64,000 bases of DNA, taken from contig JASANC010000316.1 in the NCBI GenBank assembly GCA_030248135.1, positions 62,001-126,000 on the forward strand. Reading direction: 5' to 3'. The stretch is from Theristus sp. LFF4_11 (lineage: Eukaryota; Nematoda; Chromadorea; Monhysterida; Xyalidae). Shown piece after piece: positions 22,501-34,899 of this stretch (within the stretch, counting starts at the first letter, position 1; each line of letters starts with the position of its first letter). The translations under genes and the position numbers were made by a program. Below the pieces are notes generated by a model. It worked only from the letters and a program-made list of their open reading frames with translations, had not been told where the DNA came from and did no database searches.

Positions 22501-25500
22501 CCGGAGAATTTGCTGCTTCCGTCGTCGCGTTCGACGAATGAAACGTCGACGGTGACGCAAGAATGGCCGGCAGTCGTGTTGGACAACGCGCGTTTCGACG
22601 GCGTCAAACGGATGCTGTTCGGTTGTCCGGTGGAATTCTGGATGGCGAAAATGGCGTTGCTGGATGGGATTCGGTTTTTGACGCGGTAAAGTTAAGCGGC
22701 ATCTATGTAGCAGTATTTAGTGACGCGTAGCTGAGTTAAAACTGGTTCATGAATGCTCGCTTTACACTGAAGACCTGCATCATTTTGGTTAAAATATGGG
22801 CAAAATGCAGAAACCCTTTCAAACAACTTCGGTGATCTCAGGGGTCGCCACGCGCTGCCGTTACACCGATACGTACAGATTGACATTGACGACATTTTTG
22901 TCGGCTCGTCTGGTACTCGGATCACCAGGCCTGATGCCATGGTAAGTCGTGGTTGTTTTGGACATGGTCTTTGCCACACTTCGAGTTTCGAGCATTGAAC
23001 TTTCAAAGTTCCGCAGTTCCGCACATTTCCTCAAACGTAAAACGATTGGCTGCATTTGCGGTTTTTGCCACTGATAAATACATCTTGAAAGCTAACAATG
23101 TTGGGGGTTTTCATGAATGACAGTATCAGTATTTGCAGGCCCTGATAGCTGCTCAGCATGCGTGGCGTCAGCAGTTCATTCCTGGATTCACGTTTAATCT
23201 CGGATTTTCGGGTAAATTTTTTCGGAATGGAAACGCGGAAGAGAACGAGGGCGACGATGCGCTAGTCGGTTGGTGTGGACGCAGTTTTTTGCCATTGTTT
23301 TTGGTTTTTGTCCCGCTAGAGTTAAAATTTTTGGCCTCAGCTGCGTTTGATTGTTTGGTCTGTCAGCTTTGTGGCAGATTTTTGCGTTATTGAACGGCGA
23401 ATTTATAACGATCTTTTGTCGCGTGATTTTTTTTTTATTTATTTGTACGCGCGCCGGTTCCGGAAACCCGAAGGTACCAAACTCCGGCGGAGACGGGCAA
23501 TACTGCCCCGAGCCCAATTTTACCCTCGGCTCAGGAGGGAATAGACCATTAGATGTTCATTGGTCACTCTAATATTCCACGAGTACCGTATTACCTCTAT
23601 TAAACCCCCCCCCCCCCAAATTAAACCCCCCCCCAAAATAAACCCCCACCCCCTCGACAAGTTTCCAAATAATCCCCCCCAAAAATAAACCCCCATGGGG
23701 GTTTATTAGAAACCTGTTTGAAACACATACCTAGCGAATTCAGTGGCTGAATGCAGTGACATTGGTGAAATTGTGCTACCAAAGGCCCCAAAGGGATGAG
23801 TTGGCGGTAATTTCATTACAAAAGGCTGTTACCAAAGGAAATCTCTGTGAAAAGTAGAAGTTTCTGCGACTTCCTTCCTGCCATGGAAGGTATTTTTGCC
23901 ATTTTGCCCACCCCTAAAAATGGTTTCCAAATAAACCCCCCCCCAAAAAATAATCCCCCCCCCCCCAAAAATAAACCCCCACCCCCAGAAGTCGCTGAAG
24001 AAATAAACCCCCATGGGGGTTTAATAGAGGTAATACGGTATGTCTTGTCCACAGCGAGGTTCGAACCCCGTACCTACAGAACTGTAGGCCGAAGTTCTAC
24101 CGCTACGCCACGGACGCGATTTGTGGTCAACAAGACTTAGACCGAACGGAAAAAACGTTTTTTTGTGAAAAGAAACCGGTTTTTTTCGTGCCATCTCTAC
24201 TAATTCATGGTGAAACTTGATTTTTTTCAGAGAACGCTGACGAGTTTTACTGGTTCCCTCATATGTGGCGACACCAGCAGGCGCACCGATGGAATGAAAC
24301 GCAGTTGGAGCGACTCGCGCTGTTGAACGTGCAGTTCGCAAAGGTTGGCGCCGTGGTTGCGATGGTGGTGCCATGCGTGTGTGCCACTCGCTTAGCGGCT
24401 CCGGGTTCGAATCGACTCCACTCCACTCCACTCGCAGATTGCAGCCGGGTTGTCTGCCGTTCTGCACAAAATTCTCCCGATCGTTTTTTTTGTTGTGGCC
24501 AGAATCGCGGTTTTCTCATAAAAAGTATTGGTTGGTAAAAACCCGTTCATACAGACGTAAGCTGACGTACGTTAGAGGCACGTCTCCATGAACTGGTAGT
24601 ATGCAATGACACGAGACGTGACGTGACGTGCCGTATACGCATAGGTTACTATGAATGGGCCTTAATAGCTGGGGTCCCAGGATATCCATCACCAACAGAA
24701 TGGTCTACCAGTGTGTACCGTTTTGCCTCGTTTGAGGGGCCCCGAGATGTCAACAACAACAACCAGTAACAATCGACTCGTTTGAAAAAAATCCAGAAAA
24801 TCTAATTTTCCAGAACTACCACCTGCCGGTCAGATGGCAGTATGCGGTGGCGCCACACCACGCCGGCGTCTACCCTGTACACGAGCCGCTGTACACGGTG
24901 TGGCGTAACGTGTGCAACGTGCGGGTCACCTCGACTGAGCAGTACCCGCACATGCGACCGGCTCCGTTGAGACGGGGCTTTGTGCATCGCGGCATCATGG
25001 TTCGTTTGGGATGGGATACTGTGTAGTGCACCTGGGAGTACGGTACCTACCGTATTCGGTCTCGACACGATTCCACTGTTGATTGTGAAAGGAGACTTGT
25101 GAGAAGGGCGGAGAAAAGACGACCACGACCTCAGAATTTGGTGATGATGAAGCACATGAGCAGTGATTAGATGCCGGTTTCCTTGCATCAATTTTTCCAT
25201 TGCATTTCAATCGCGATTTAACTGTGGTGTTGACAGTTTTGCGCTGGTCAAATCAAAGTCCAAAACACATTTGGATGATAATTTTTCGTCAACAGGTGCT
25301 ACCACGACAAACGTGTGGCCTGTACACGCACACTTTGTGGAGAGATCAATACCCCGGAGGGCCGGAAGCCCTGGATCAGCTGATCTTTGGCGGTGATCTG
25401 TTCTTCGCGATACTCTTGAATCCGGTGAGGTTTTTTGGAAGGTCATTCTAGGAAGTTAACACCGTTTGCAAATAAGAGTGGGGGGGGCCCTAGGAACATT

Positions 25501-28500
25501 CCGTGATACATGGAAAAGTTTTTAAACCAAGGATGCAGGGACATTCTACTAATCAAGGCGCTTCAGGTTTACCCCCTGAGTACCCCCTGATTATGCCTAT
25601 AAAGGTCGTTTTTAGGGTGCGGAAGTTGAAAAACCCTCGATTTTTTGCGATTTTTCGCAAAGTGTACCTTTTTAGCCCTACCGTATCTCGTAGTTGCACA
25701 GTTTCTGGAACCTCACACAGTATTCACGTGAAAGATCTTGCGGAGTTCTTTAAGTTCTTTACTTCTTTTGTATTAATGAGCCCTTGCAAGGGGGGTCCCT
25801 GAGGCGCTACGACGCTAGTTAAAATTACTTTTTTTTAAAAATTACGCAATTTTTTTAAAACATTTTTTTGAGCTCATAAACACAATTTTTCGATTTTCAT
25901 TTTTGGTTCTACAGGGGGGTTTTCGGGGTCGCTGAATTCGAATCTGATCTTAGATTTTTGCCCCGGGCATTTTTTTGCCCTAAATTTGGGCAAAAACACA
26001 TTTTTTTGCGTTTTCCAGTGTTTTTTTGGTTTTAATTTTTAATTTTAAGTGCGGATTTTTTTTAACAAAGCTGTTTTACAACAGCCTTACAACCGCTGTA
26101 TCGGAATCAGTTTTAATATTTTGCAACTGACCACTTGCCAACCCAAAAAATGGGTAAAAAGTTGATTTTTTTGCTTTTTGCACACAAAATTACGCAATTT
26201 TTTTAAAACATTTTTTGAGCTCATAAACACAATTTTTCGATTTTCATTTTTGGTTCTACAGGGGGGTTTTCGAGGTCGCTGAATTTGAATCTGACCTTAG
26301 ATTTTTGTCCCGGGCCTTTTTTTGCTTTAAAAGTTGGGCAAAAACACTTTTTTATGCGTTTTCCAGTGGTTTTTTGTTTTAATTTTTAATTTTAAATGCG
26401 GATTTTTTTTAACAAAGCTGTTTATAACAGCCATACAACCGCTGTATCTGAATCTGTTTTGATATTTTGCAACTGACCACTTGTCCACTTAAAAAATGGG
26501 TAAAAAGTTGATTTTTTGCTTTTTGCACACGTTTTCGTTTCACAATAAAAAAATCAAGTTAGAAACAACTTGTAATTTTAATTTTTAGTTTTCCAGGGAG
26601 GTTTTCAAAATTGCTGAATTCGAATCTGACCTTAGATTTTTGCCCCGGCCTTTTTTATTGCTTTAAAAATGGGGCAAAACACATTTTTATGCGTTTTTCA
26701 GTGGTTTTGCCCAATTTTTAGAGTAAAAAAATGCCCGGGGCAAAAATCTAAGGTCAGATTCAAATTCAGCGACTCCGAAAACCTCTCTGTAGAAATAAAA
26801 ATAAAAATTACAAATTGTTTCTAAACTGATTCTTTTACTGTGAAACGAAATAGTGTGCAAAAAGCAAAAAAAAATCAACTTTTTACCCATTTTTTGGGTG
26901 GGCAAGTGGTCAGTTGCAAAATATCAAAACTGATTCAGATACAGCGATTGTAAGGCTGTTATGAAACTGTTTTTTAATCAACTCTACATTTAAAACTAAA
27001 AATTAAAACAAAAAACCACTGGAAAACGCAAAAAATGTGTTTTTGCCCTATTTTTAGAGCAATAAAAATGCCCGGGGCAAAAATCTAAGATCAGATTCGA
27101 ATTCAGCAAACTTGAAAACCCCCCTGGAGAACTAAAAATTAAAAGTACAAGTTGTTTCTAACTTGATTTTTTCACTGTGAAACGAAAACGTGCGCAAAAA
27201 GCAAAAAAATCAACTTTTCACCCATTTTTTAAGTGGACAAGTGGTCAGTTGCAAAATATCAAAACAGATTCAGATACAGCGGTTGTATGGCTGTTATAAA
27301 CCAGTTTTGTTAGAAAAAATCCGCACTTAAAATTAAAAATTAAAACAAAAAACCACATGAAAACGCATAAAAATGTGTTTTTGCCTAACTTTTAGAGCAA
27401 AAAAAGTCCCTGGACAAAAATCTAAGGGCAGATTCGAATTCAGCGACCCCGAAACCCTCTATGTAGAACTAAAAATTTAAATCACAAGTTGTTTCTAACT
27501 TGATTTTTTCACTGTGAAACGAAAACGTGTGCAAAAAGCAAAAAAATCAACTTTTTACCCATTTTTTTGGGTGGGCAAGTGGTCAGTTGCAAAATATCAA
27601 AACTGATTCCGATACAGCGGTTGTAAGGCTGTTGTAAAACAGCTTTGTTAAAAAAATCCGCACTTAAAATTAAAAATTAAAACCGAAAAACACTGGAAAA
27701 CGCAAAAAAATGTGTTGTTGCCCAATTTTAGGGCAAAAAAATGCCCGGGGCAAAAATCTAAGATTAGATTCGAATTCAGCGACCCCGAAAACCCCCCTGT
27801 AGAACCAAAAATGAAAATCGAAAAATTGTGTTTATGAGCTCAAAAAATGTTTTAAAAAATAGCGTAATTTAAAAAAAAAAGTAATTTTAACTAGCGTCGT
27901 AGCGCCTCAGGGACCCCCCTTGCAAGGGCTCATTGATACAGGGCCTTAAAGAACTCCGCAAGATCTTTCACGTGAATATTGTGTGAGGTTCCAGAAACTG
28001 TGCAACTACGAGATACGGTAGGGCTAAAAAGGTTCACTTTGCGAAAAATCGCAAAAAATCGAGGGTTTTTCAACTTCCGCACCCTAAAAACGACCTTTAT
28101 AGGCATAATCAGGGGGTACTCAGGGGGTAAACCTGAAGCGCCTTGATTAGTAGAATGTCCCTGCACCCTTGGTTTAAAAACTTTCCCATGTAGCGCTAGA
28201 CCCCCCCACTCTTATTTGCAAACGGTGTTAAACCTGCGGTCTTTTAAAAGAAAAGCCAATTGACGCAAATGTACATGGCATGGAGCTGTAATCGCTATAA
28301 TCTTTCAAATAATCACGCCACACCTCGCGGATTAGCAGGAAACCTGTAACGGTCATATTTTTTGTTGGGCTATTATGCAGCCCGTACTGACGAGCGTGTG
28401 GGCCCGCGGTATACGCTTACCAGGCGAGACCGCAGGAAACTGCTCGCACTCGTTGTTAAGGAGGATTTAGCAATTAGTTTTTTGTGCGTACGCACGGACA

Positions 28501-31500
28501 CGACACGTAAAAAAATGACCACGCGATTTAGAAATCGTGTCGTGTGTGTTATCTTAATGCATTACGGACACGATTAGTTTGCGCACGGGATTTAGAACGA
28601 CGTTTGTGCGTACGGACGAAAAACTGAATGGTGTTTTCGCCTTAATCCAACAATCTTCGGTTGGTTTCAGCGCACTCTCATCAAGCTGGTTTCATTTCAT
28701 CATTTCAGTACCTGGTGTTCATGACGCATCAAGGCAACTACGCCAGCGATCGTCTGGCGTTGTCGACGTTTCACCGAGCGTTCACCTTCGTGCGCTGCTG
28801 GACCAATCTGCGGCTTCGCAGCACGACGCCGTTGCAGATGGCGCAGATGTACTTCGAGGCGTATGCTGACGAGCGACGGCCAGTGTGGACGGTCGGTTTT
28901 TTATAGTACAGTCGAACTCTAAATTATGGGGAATCAGCTGATTGGTTGGGAGTACGGTATGCATGCTTTCTGTGCAAGTCAAACTCCGCCCTCCCCCCCC
29001 CCACTGCAATTTTTGCACAGAAAGCGTGCATCACGTAACCACCAACCAATCAGCTGATGCCCCATAATTTAGAGTTCAACTGTATGTTTAGTTTTTTTTA
29101 TTTGTTCGCGCCCCGGTTTCGGAAACCCGAAGGTACCAAACTCCGGCGGAAACGGGCAGTACTGCCCCAGTCTAATTTACCCTCGGCTCTGGAGGGAGCA
29201 GACCTTTAGGTGTTATTTGGTAACTTTAGTTTCTCTATTATGTGTCATGTCCACAGCGGGGCTCGAACTGTCCCCCTACACAACGGTAGACAGAAGTCGC
29301 TACACCTGCGCTACAGACGCGACAACCTGTTATTTTTCTAATGTAAAGAAATGGGTCAATCAATTCATTCCACCGCTGTTTTCATTCATTCACCACGGTT
29401 TCCTTCATTTGAACGAACGAACGTTTTTATCAAAACATGTTTGAAACGTTGCAAAAGCAACTGGTCGGTTTTCATATCAAAGACGAATATCAAGATCGCA
29501 AAAAAGTGTCACACATGACAAACAAACATAAACAACAAAAATATTAGCGAAAATCAAACTCAAGACTGCCGTGATCCGAAACAAACTTTTTCTTCCAGAA
29601 CCCGTGCGCCGACGAGCGCCACGCGGCCATCTGGGCTCTGGAGTCCGCCTGTCCGGAGCCGCCGCTGCCGAGCGTTCTCGTTGTCGGACCGCAGAAGAGC
29701 GGCTCAACGGCGCTGCACGCGTTCATGTCCGTGCATCCGCAGTTGGTCCCGAGTCGACCGAGCAACAGCACGTTCGAGGAAGTGCAGTTCTTCGGCGGGC
29801 AGAACTACCGAAATGGACTCGACTGGTACCGGTGGATTTTTTTTGTTTTTTTTGGATTGCTGGTTGGCTGTTTCAACAACAAAAACGCTGTGTGTCCATT
29901 TGAAATCGTTGCATTCGCAGCTGAATGCGTTTCTTTTTGAAGTGCTACTTGTGCGACATCAGAGGAAAACACGCTGTGCTTGTGCTTGCAACTATAATGC
30001 AACATTCATTCAAGCATTCATTTGTTCATTTTTGTTCTCAAAAACTGCATGAACAGCATGTAGTACGGAGACCCAACCAGTAAACGAGCTAGTTTTCAAT
30101 TCACATGCGGAAATTGAAATCGATGCAAACTTTTTGACTGGAGTTAACTTGTGTTTTCGCTTTTCTACAGGTACATGAGCTTTTTCGATGATCAAGAAAT
30201 TCTGAGCGATGTTGATTCGGAATTACCGCTGAAACAACGCCGATTTTTCGAGAAATCCGCCACGTATTTCGACTCGGACTTGGCGGTGCACGAAGCGGCG
30301 GCGTTGGTGCCGCAGGCGAAAATCATCGTCATCCTCGTGGACCCCGCCGTGAGGGCGTATTCTTGGTATCAGGTGGGCTGACTTTGGAATTTCTTAAAAC
30401 GGCACTTTTTCGGTCAAACACATTCCGCATTGCGTTGTGCGGCACCACGGTTCGCCACCACAGCGTCATACGCGTATGGTCGGCACACTCGATGCGCAGT
30501 CTGCTGCTGGACCCGCGCAACGGTGTGGTGGTGTACCACGGAGCGCGGGCCCGCGAACCGGAGCACGTTTCCGCAGAAAAAAGTTTGAGGTTACCCGCCT
30601 GCACAGTTTGCGGGTCAGGCTTCTGTTCACGTGCTGGTACGCTATTGCGACATCGCACGATTCTAGAATGCGCACAGTTGTAGGCAGTTCGGTGATTGGC
30701 TCTTTCTTCGAGACGTTGATTGATCGCTCGAAAGTCGTCCAGTCTGTCGGTTTTACGACGTGTGTTCTCGACAATTCAAACGATTTACTGTATCACTCTG
30801 AGTTGACCAATTCCAATGCAGCGCGCAGCCAATCAGCGCTGTGTATTCAAAAAAACTCCGTTTTTGTTTCAGCACCAACGCGCCAAACAGGACCCGGTCG
30901 CGTTGTCCTACAGTTTCACGGACGTCGTCTCCGCTGACGACACCGCACAGCACAAACTGTGGCGGTTGCACCAACGATGCGTGAATCCGGGCAAATACGC
31001 GCGACACTTGGAACGTTGGCTGGATCGATACAACGCGGCACAGGTCCGGTGAAACTGGTGAACTTTGAAACTTGCGTTGCTTCTGGGTGGTGTGTGCAGG
31101 TGCAGTTTGGTTGATTGGTGGCATTTTCAATTCGAAATGTCAGTGTCGCAGTTTTGCAGGAAAAACAGTGTTGCGCTAAATTGGCGTTACTCAACGCTGT
31201 TAGACATCTTCCAGTAACCAACCAATTTACCGTCATCTCGGATGCTGGTGCATTGTCCTCTCTGTGTGCTAATTGGTTTCATTATGTGTGTACTCGATAT
31301 TCAGCCAATCAGCAGGCATTCGGTAAAATTCAAAAAGAGATGATATTTGACGTTTGAACCGCTTGATTAAACCAACCAGACGTTCAAAGAAATTCAATGC
31401 GACACTGGTAGAATCGAAGCGAAAAACTATGTGAAAATGTCTCATTCGCCGAAACAACAACAAATTTTTATATTTATTCCAGATCCTTATTGTTGACGGC

Positions 31501-31956
31501 CAACTGCTACGCAAGGACCCGGCTTCGGTCATGGACAAAGTGCAGACGTTCTTACAACTTGAGCGTCATCTAAACTACAGCCAGCTGTTGAGGTGAGGTG
31601 CCTGATTTTGTGATCGATCAATGATTGCCAACGATTTGTTGCAATGCCGAAAAAAATTCTGAAACCCGAGCTCCGTCGTTTTGAGTTACTGGGACGTGTT
31701 GTACTTCCATTACAGCTACAACGACCGCAAGGGTTTCTACTGTTTGAATAGTTCGCCGAAAAAGAATCCGGCAAAAACGAAATGTCTCGGCGTTGGCAAG
31801 GGTCGTGTCTACCCGCCCATGAGCCCGGAGGCCCGTGACGTGCTCTCAAAGCTGTTTCTGAGCCATAATGTTGCGCTGGAGAAACTGTTGCAACGATTGT
31901 CGTTTGCGATTCCGAACTGGTTGCAACTGGAGCTTGCCGGACAGCATGACACGTGA
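19552..31956 (+). CDS. NDST: Heparan sulfate N-deacetylase/N-sulfotransferase, 15 exons
   Basis: Exons: 19552-19982, 21675-21773, 21887-21972, 22232-22685, 22842-22941, 23139-23268, 24231-24343, 24814-24999, 25296-25424, 28709-28891, 29599-29825, 30171-30372, 30873-31043, 31483-31592, 31716-31956. All phases fit; 953 aa, somewhat longer than usual. It is a type II Golgi enzyme with a membrane anchor at residues about 23-40. The N-deacetylase half shows [34 protein letters not shown] and [14 protein letters not shown]. The sulfotransferase half has the PAPS 5'-phosphosulfate loop [10 protein letters not shown] (about 667) and the 3'-phosphate motif [12 protein letters not shown] (about 769-780). 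It removes acetyl from GlcNAc and N-sulfates the amine in heparan sulfate. Introns 1, 6, 9 and 10 carry mobile elements. It corresponds to C. elegans hst-1. Confidence 0.96.
20139..21647 (-). mobile_element. hAT-family DNA transposon, non-autonomous, copy 2
   Basis: Same termini as copy 1 (TAGGGATGGATCC ... CCATCCCTA) with its own exact 8-bp target duplication CTTGGCAC (20131-20138 and 21648-21655). Length 1509 bp, nearly identical to copy 1, inserted in NDST intron 1 with its own coding strand opposite to the gene. Confidence 0.93.
20458..21099 (-). pseudogene. hAT transposase C-terminal fragment (copy 2)
   Basis: A 213-codon frame almost identical to the one in copy 1, including the dimerisation signature and the same loss of frame after TSVAS. 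Scattered substitutions (for example SG for SD near LMQDFW) separate the two. The shared break shows that both derive from an already defective parent. Confidence 0.85.
22692..22763. mobile_element. Diverged foldback MITE copy in NDST intron 4
   Basis: TTAAGCGGCATCTATGTAGC, AGTATTTAGTGACGCGTAGC and a GTTCATGAATGCTCGCTTTA end match the 14375-14461 element with substitutions. Confidence 0.65.
23411..24137 (-). mobile_element. tRNA-derived SINE (type A), split by a MITE
   Basis: The tail part 23411-23583 (CGCCGGTTCCGGAAACCCGA and AGGTACCAAACTCCGG) and the head 24041-24137 belong to one SINE. The head read on the minus strand has Pol III A-box-like GGCGTAGCGGTAGAAC and B box GGGTTCGAACC. Unbroken copies at 29090-29323 and 61120-61360 show that the two parts are normally adjacent. 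Confidence 0.85.
23584..24040. mobile_element. MITE inserted in the SINE (TA target)
   Basis: Terminal repeats CCGTATTACCTCTATTAAAC and GTTTAATAGAGGTAATACGG lie between duplicated TA dinucleotides. The interior is rich in AAATAAACCCCC runs and their complement. It separates the tail from the head of a SINE in NDST intron 6. Confidence 0.85.
24540..24664. mobile_element. Small foldback element in NDST intron 7
   Basis: CCCGTTCATACAGACGTAAG at the left and ACTATGAATGGGCCTTAA at the right form imperfect inverted ends, with ACGTGACGTG-rich DNA inside. The GAATGGGCCTTA end is shared with other elements in the window. Confidence 0.5.
25460..28227. mobile_element. 2.77-kb long inverted-repeat element with TTAA target
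   Basis: Both ends read CACCGTTTGCAAATAAGAGTGG inwards and are flanked by TTAA (25456-25459 and 28228-28231). The arms remain inverted copies of each other almost to a centre near 26700, each arm about 1.3 kb with internal repeats of GCCCGGGGCAAAAATCTAAG and CAAGTGGTCAGTTGCAAAAT words. Matching ORF fragments at 25503-25802 (+) and 27930-28166 (-) are mirror images. TTAA duplication is typical of piggyBac-type insertion, but no transposase is present. It fills NDST intron 9. Confidence 0.88.
28907..29084. mobile_element. Palindromic TA-flanked MITE, intact copy
   Basis: TACAGTCGAACTCTAAATTA through CAGCTGATTGGTTGG is mirrored by CCAACCAATCAGCTG through TAATTTAGAGTTCAACTGTA. About 178 bp, in NDST intron 10. 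Same family as the element split by hAT copy 1. Confidence 0.88.
29090..29323 (-). mobile_element. tRNA-derived SINE (type A)
   Basis: The tail CGGAAACCCGAAGGTACCAA comes first on the plus strand. The tRNA-like head lies at the right end (minus strand TCGCGTCTGTAGCGCAGGTG, B box AGTTCGAGCCCC). Located in NDST intron 10. Confidence 0.8.
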
Positions 31957-33253
31957 TTGATTAGCTTCATTGGATTGTCACCCTCGTGGCCTGGTGGTAG
32001 TGCGTTAGACTACAGTCTGTGCGCTCGGGGGATCGAGCCCCGCCGAGGGGTGTATAGACACTTGATGACAGAGAAAACTCGATGGGCACCCTACTCAATG
32101 GCGTTCTGTACGCTTCTCTGGTTTAGCCCTGGCTAAAAACATCGTCTAAAAATCCCAACAACAAAAAAATTGGATCGGTTTTGAATTGGACTAGGGAATT
32201 TCGTAATTGTGAAGTTGCAATACCGAGAGGAGAGCATGTTCATGCGGTTTGGTTGATTTTGTTGTGAAAGCCGGTGCATTTGCCTGATCTATTGGGCAAA
32301 CAGTAGCTTGTATCACTGCGCTGGTTATTGGTTGCATTTTGAATGGATACGGTGCTGATTGGCTGCGCTAGTTTTCTCACTACCTGTGCAGTCGAACACG
32401 GCGCAATTAGATGATTGGCTGAATTTGAATGTCTCACACGCTGTTCGGTGCTACAAGCGTGATAGATTTTTGATTATGTAAACTTTGAAAGCTGAATGAA
32501 TTGTGTGTTGCTGTTTGATTGCTGTTATACTGTGTTATTGAAGGTCATTGTGTTCTGATGAATTTGGTGCTTTTCTGCTTGCTATTTATTGGTTGTTTTT
32601 TTTTTGTTGGGTGCTTGAAGACAAAGGACTTTCATTAATATTATTCCAGTTTTCAACTGAAGTCATTTAGTTATTTGTGGATCCTGTAAGTCAGAAATCA
32701 CTTTTTGCACCTGATGATAATCGACAGATTTTAGAACATTTAAACTCAGTCAAAGCAATCGTGCGGGTAACTTTTTTCAAAATTTCAAACTTAAAACTTT
32801 TAAAATTTGTCTGTTGGTTTCAGTAGTTATTTGTAGAAGATGACTTTTTCAGCGGTTGATTCGCATTCCAATGTTGCTTGCATGATTCTCCGGTTCAGGA
32901 AAGTACATTTTTTGTGTTTGAAAAAAATTGGAAATTGTTTTCTTTATTCAACAGGGTTTCTTTGTTGATTGCCATATGTTGTCGTTACAAATTACTGCAC
33001 CATGGTCTGCTTTATAATTATGCTGAACTGAACAAAAAGCTGAAATGCACTCTCGATTGTACGCATGATTTTTTTCGCGAGGTTCAATTCCCGTTGGACT
33101 GATGTTGAATTCAGTCCAGGTACCACAGTGTATCTGACTCTGTTCGCTGTCGAACGGCTTCGAACGAAAAGAGTGCTTCGAAATTTCGTCACTTTCAATA
33201 GACACAGGCAGTCTAACATAATAAAAATCAAGATCGACAAGAACTGTGGTGAG
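31957..33253. other. NDST-SNRPC intergenic region
   Basis: Holds one SINE (31981-32168) and several ATTGG/CCAAT words (about 32333, 32356, 32412). No other gene is supported. The last 150 bp before 33254 should contain the U1-C 5'UTR. Confidence 0.5.
31981..32168 (+). mobile_element. tRNA-derived SINE (type B)
   Basis: The head reads CTCGTGGCCTGGTGGTAGTG (A box), a stem region, then B box GGGATCGAGCCCC. The body CTCGATGGGCACCCTACTC and the TAGCCCTGGCTAAAA end precede a CAACAACAAAAAAA tail. Other copies: 45119-45283 (-), 48133-48402 (+), 59958-60157 (+). Confidence 0.85.
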
Positions 33254-34347
33254 ATGCCAAAGTACTTCTGCGATTATTGCGACACGTATCTGACGCATGA
33301 TTCGGTCGGTGGGCGCTTGGAAAGTTTTTTTTTATTGGATGAATTTTTTTTGTGGTGCGCTTTTCAATCGACTCAAACGACAAACCTACTGTTTTCGTTT
33401 CCACAAAAAAAAACTATTTTGGTACACTGATTGGTTGTATCGAGCTCGATCGACCAATCAGTGAGCTGAGTTCATAAGCAACCACAAAGGTTTGCAAACA
33501 GTTCTTTTGAGTTTCCCAATTACGAAAAAAATGCTTGTAGCCGTCCGTGCGGAAGACGCACAACAATGGACGAAAACACAAGGAGATGGTACGTATATTC
33601 TATCAGAACTGGATGGAGGAACAGGCGCAGCGACTGGTAGACGCCACTGGTAAGTCGGTGAAGTGTCTTTGATTTATGAGAATTTCTTATTCGAAACGCT
33701 TTTCTGTAGCGCTCGACAAGAAGAAAAAACACACCGGACACGCTGATTGGCTACCCACAGTATCAATCGGCCCTCTTTGGTTCGCTGGTTAATTGACTGA
33801 TTGATTGGTTATTGATTGTGATACAGCCAATCAGATGCGCCAATTATTTTGTTGTTGTGTCCACTGAGAGAATACCCGACGTTATTGAGTTCTTTGCGCC
33901 ACTCAACCTCCGCATATAATTCCAAATTCTTTATGTCAACGCACAAAAGACTGTCAATTAACGACAAAAAACGCACAAATAATGTCAATTACGACAACCC
34001 AACGAACACAAGAAAACCTGCCTAAATAGTTAGTTCGCAGTGCAAATTCTCAAATACGGTCACAGACCTGCCGCGCACATCTTCCACTTTCGCTCTCAAT
34101 TGCAGCGAAAGCGTTCAAGGAAGGCAAGATCACGCAGAACCCGTTCGTCGGCATGGTTCGCCCGCCGGGCGGAGCGATGATCCCGCCCCCGCCGGGCATG
34201 GCTGCTGGCGGCCGGCCGCCGATGGGCATGCCGCCGCCAATGGGCATGCCCGGATTCGCTCCGCCCATGGGCATGCCACCGGGCATGCCGTACGGCATGC
34301 CACCGATGCGGCCGCCCATGGGACCGCCGGGGCCGCGATTGAATTGA
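33254..34347 (+). CDS. SNRPC: U1 small nuclear ribonucleoprotein C, 3 exons
   Basis: Exons 33254-33304, 33541-33649 and 34106-34347; phases fit; 133 aa. The protein begins [17 protein letters not shown] with the C2H2-type U1-C zinc finger: C6, C9, H24 and H30 are all present. It continues with the conserved helix ([16 protein letters not shown]) and a Pro/Met/Gly-rich tail of PPMGMP-like repeats. In the family, U1-C stabilises U1 snRNP binding to the 5' splice site. An AATAAA poly(A) signal lies at 34396-34401. The gene is small and intact, and identification is secure from the N-terminus. Confidence 0.97.
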
Positions 34348-34899
34348 GCTTTTTTGAAAGTTTTTTGGGTTCTATTATATTCAGTCTACGGAGCAAATAA
34401 AGGTCTGGTCGAAAGGCATTGCACTCTGTTATAACACGGTGATGATGCATAGACAAAAAATACGCACGCTTACATATTACTGTGTTGTTACTTTGTGCGC
34501 TGTCATTAGACTAGGACGACAAATACAGAAAAAAACTTGAATTTGTTTCGGAAATTTTGTCTGATTTGATTGTTTTTTTCTTGCTGTGCTGTTTTTACGT
34601 GTACCCTTTGTGTATTTCTTGTGTTTTTCGTTATTCGAAATCATCATTATTGATTGTACTGTTTGCTGATGTTTACTTCTTGATTGTTCGTCTTTTTCTG
34701 CTCTGATTATTCACTCGAATATTGTTTCTCAGTTGTTTTGTCTTGATTGGCCGCTTTACGTTAAGTGAAGCGTAGTTCTTCATGATTTGTCAGGTCATAA
34801 AAATTTTTGGTAACCTGAATTGTTGTTGACTTCCCGTGTGTGTTGCGTGTTTCCCATGAATGTGTGGATTCAATAAATGAAACAATCGCAAAGAAACTG
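34348..34899. other. SNRPC 3' flank
   Basis: Contains the poly(A) signal of SNRPC at 34396. Beyond it is T-rich DNA with no recognisable exon; a POLE2 first exon was looked for here and not found. Confidence 0.45.

Noticed and set aside
25503..25802. ORF with a near copy at 27930-28166 on the other strand
   Set aside because: The two are mirror images within the palindrome arms and cover no recognisable domain; the frame seems incidental.
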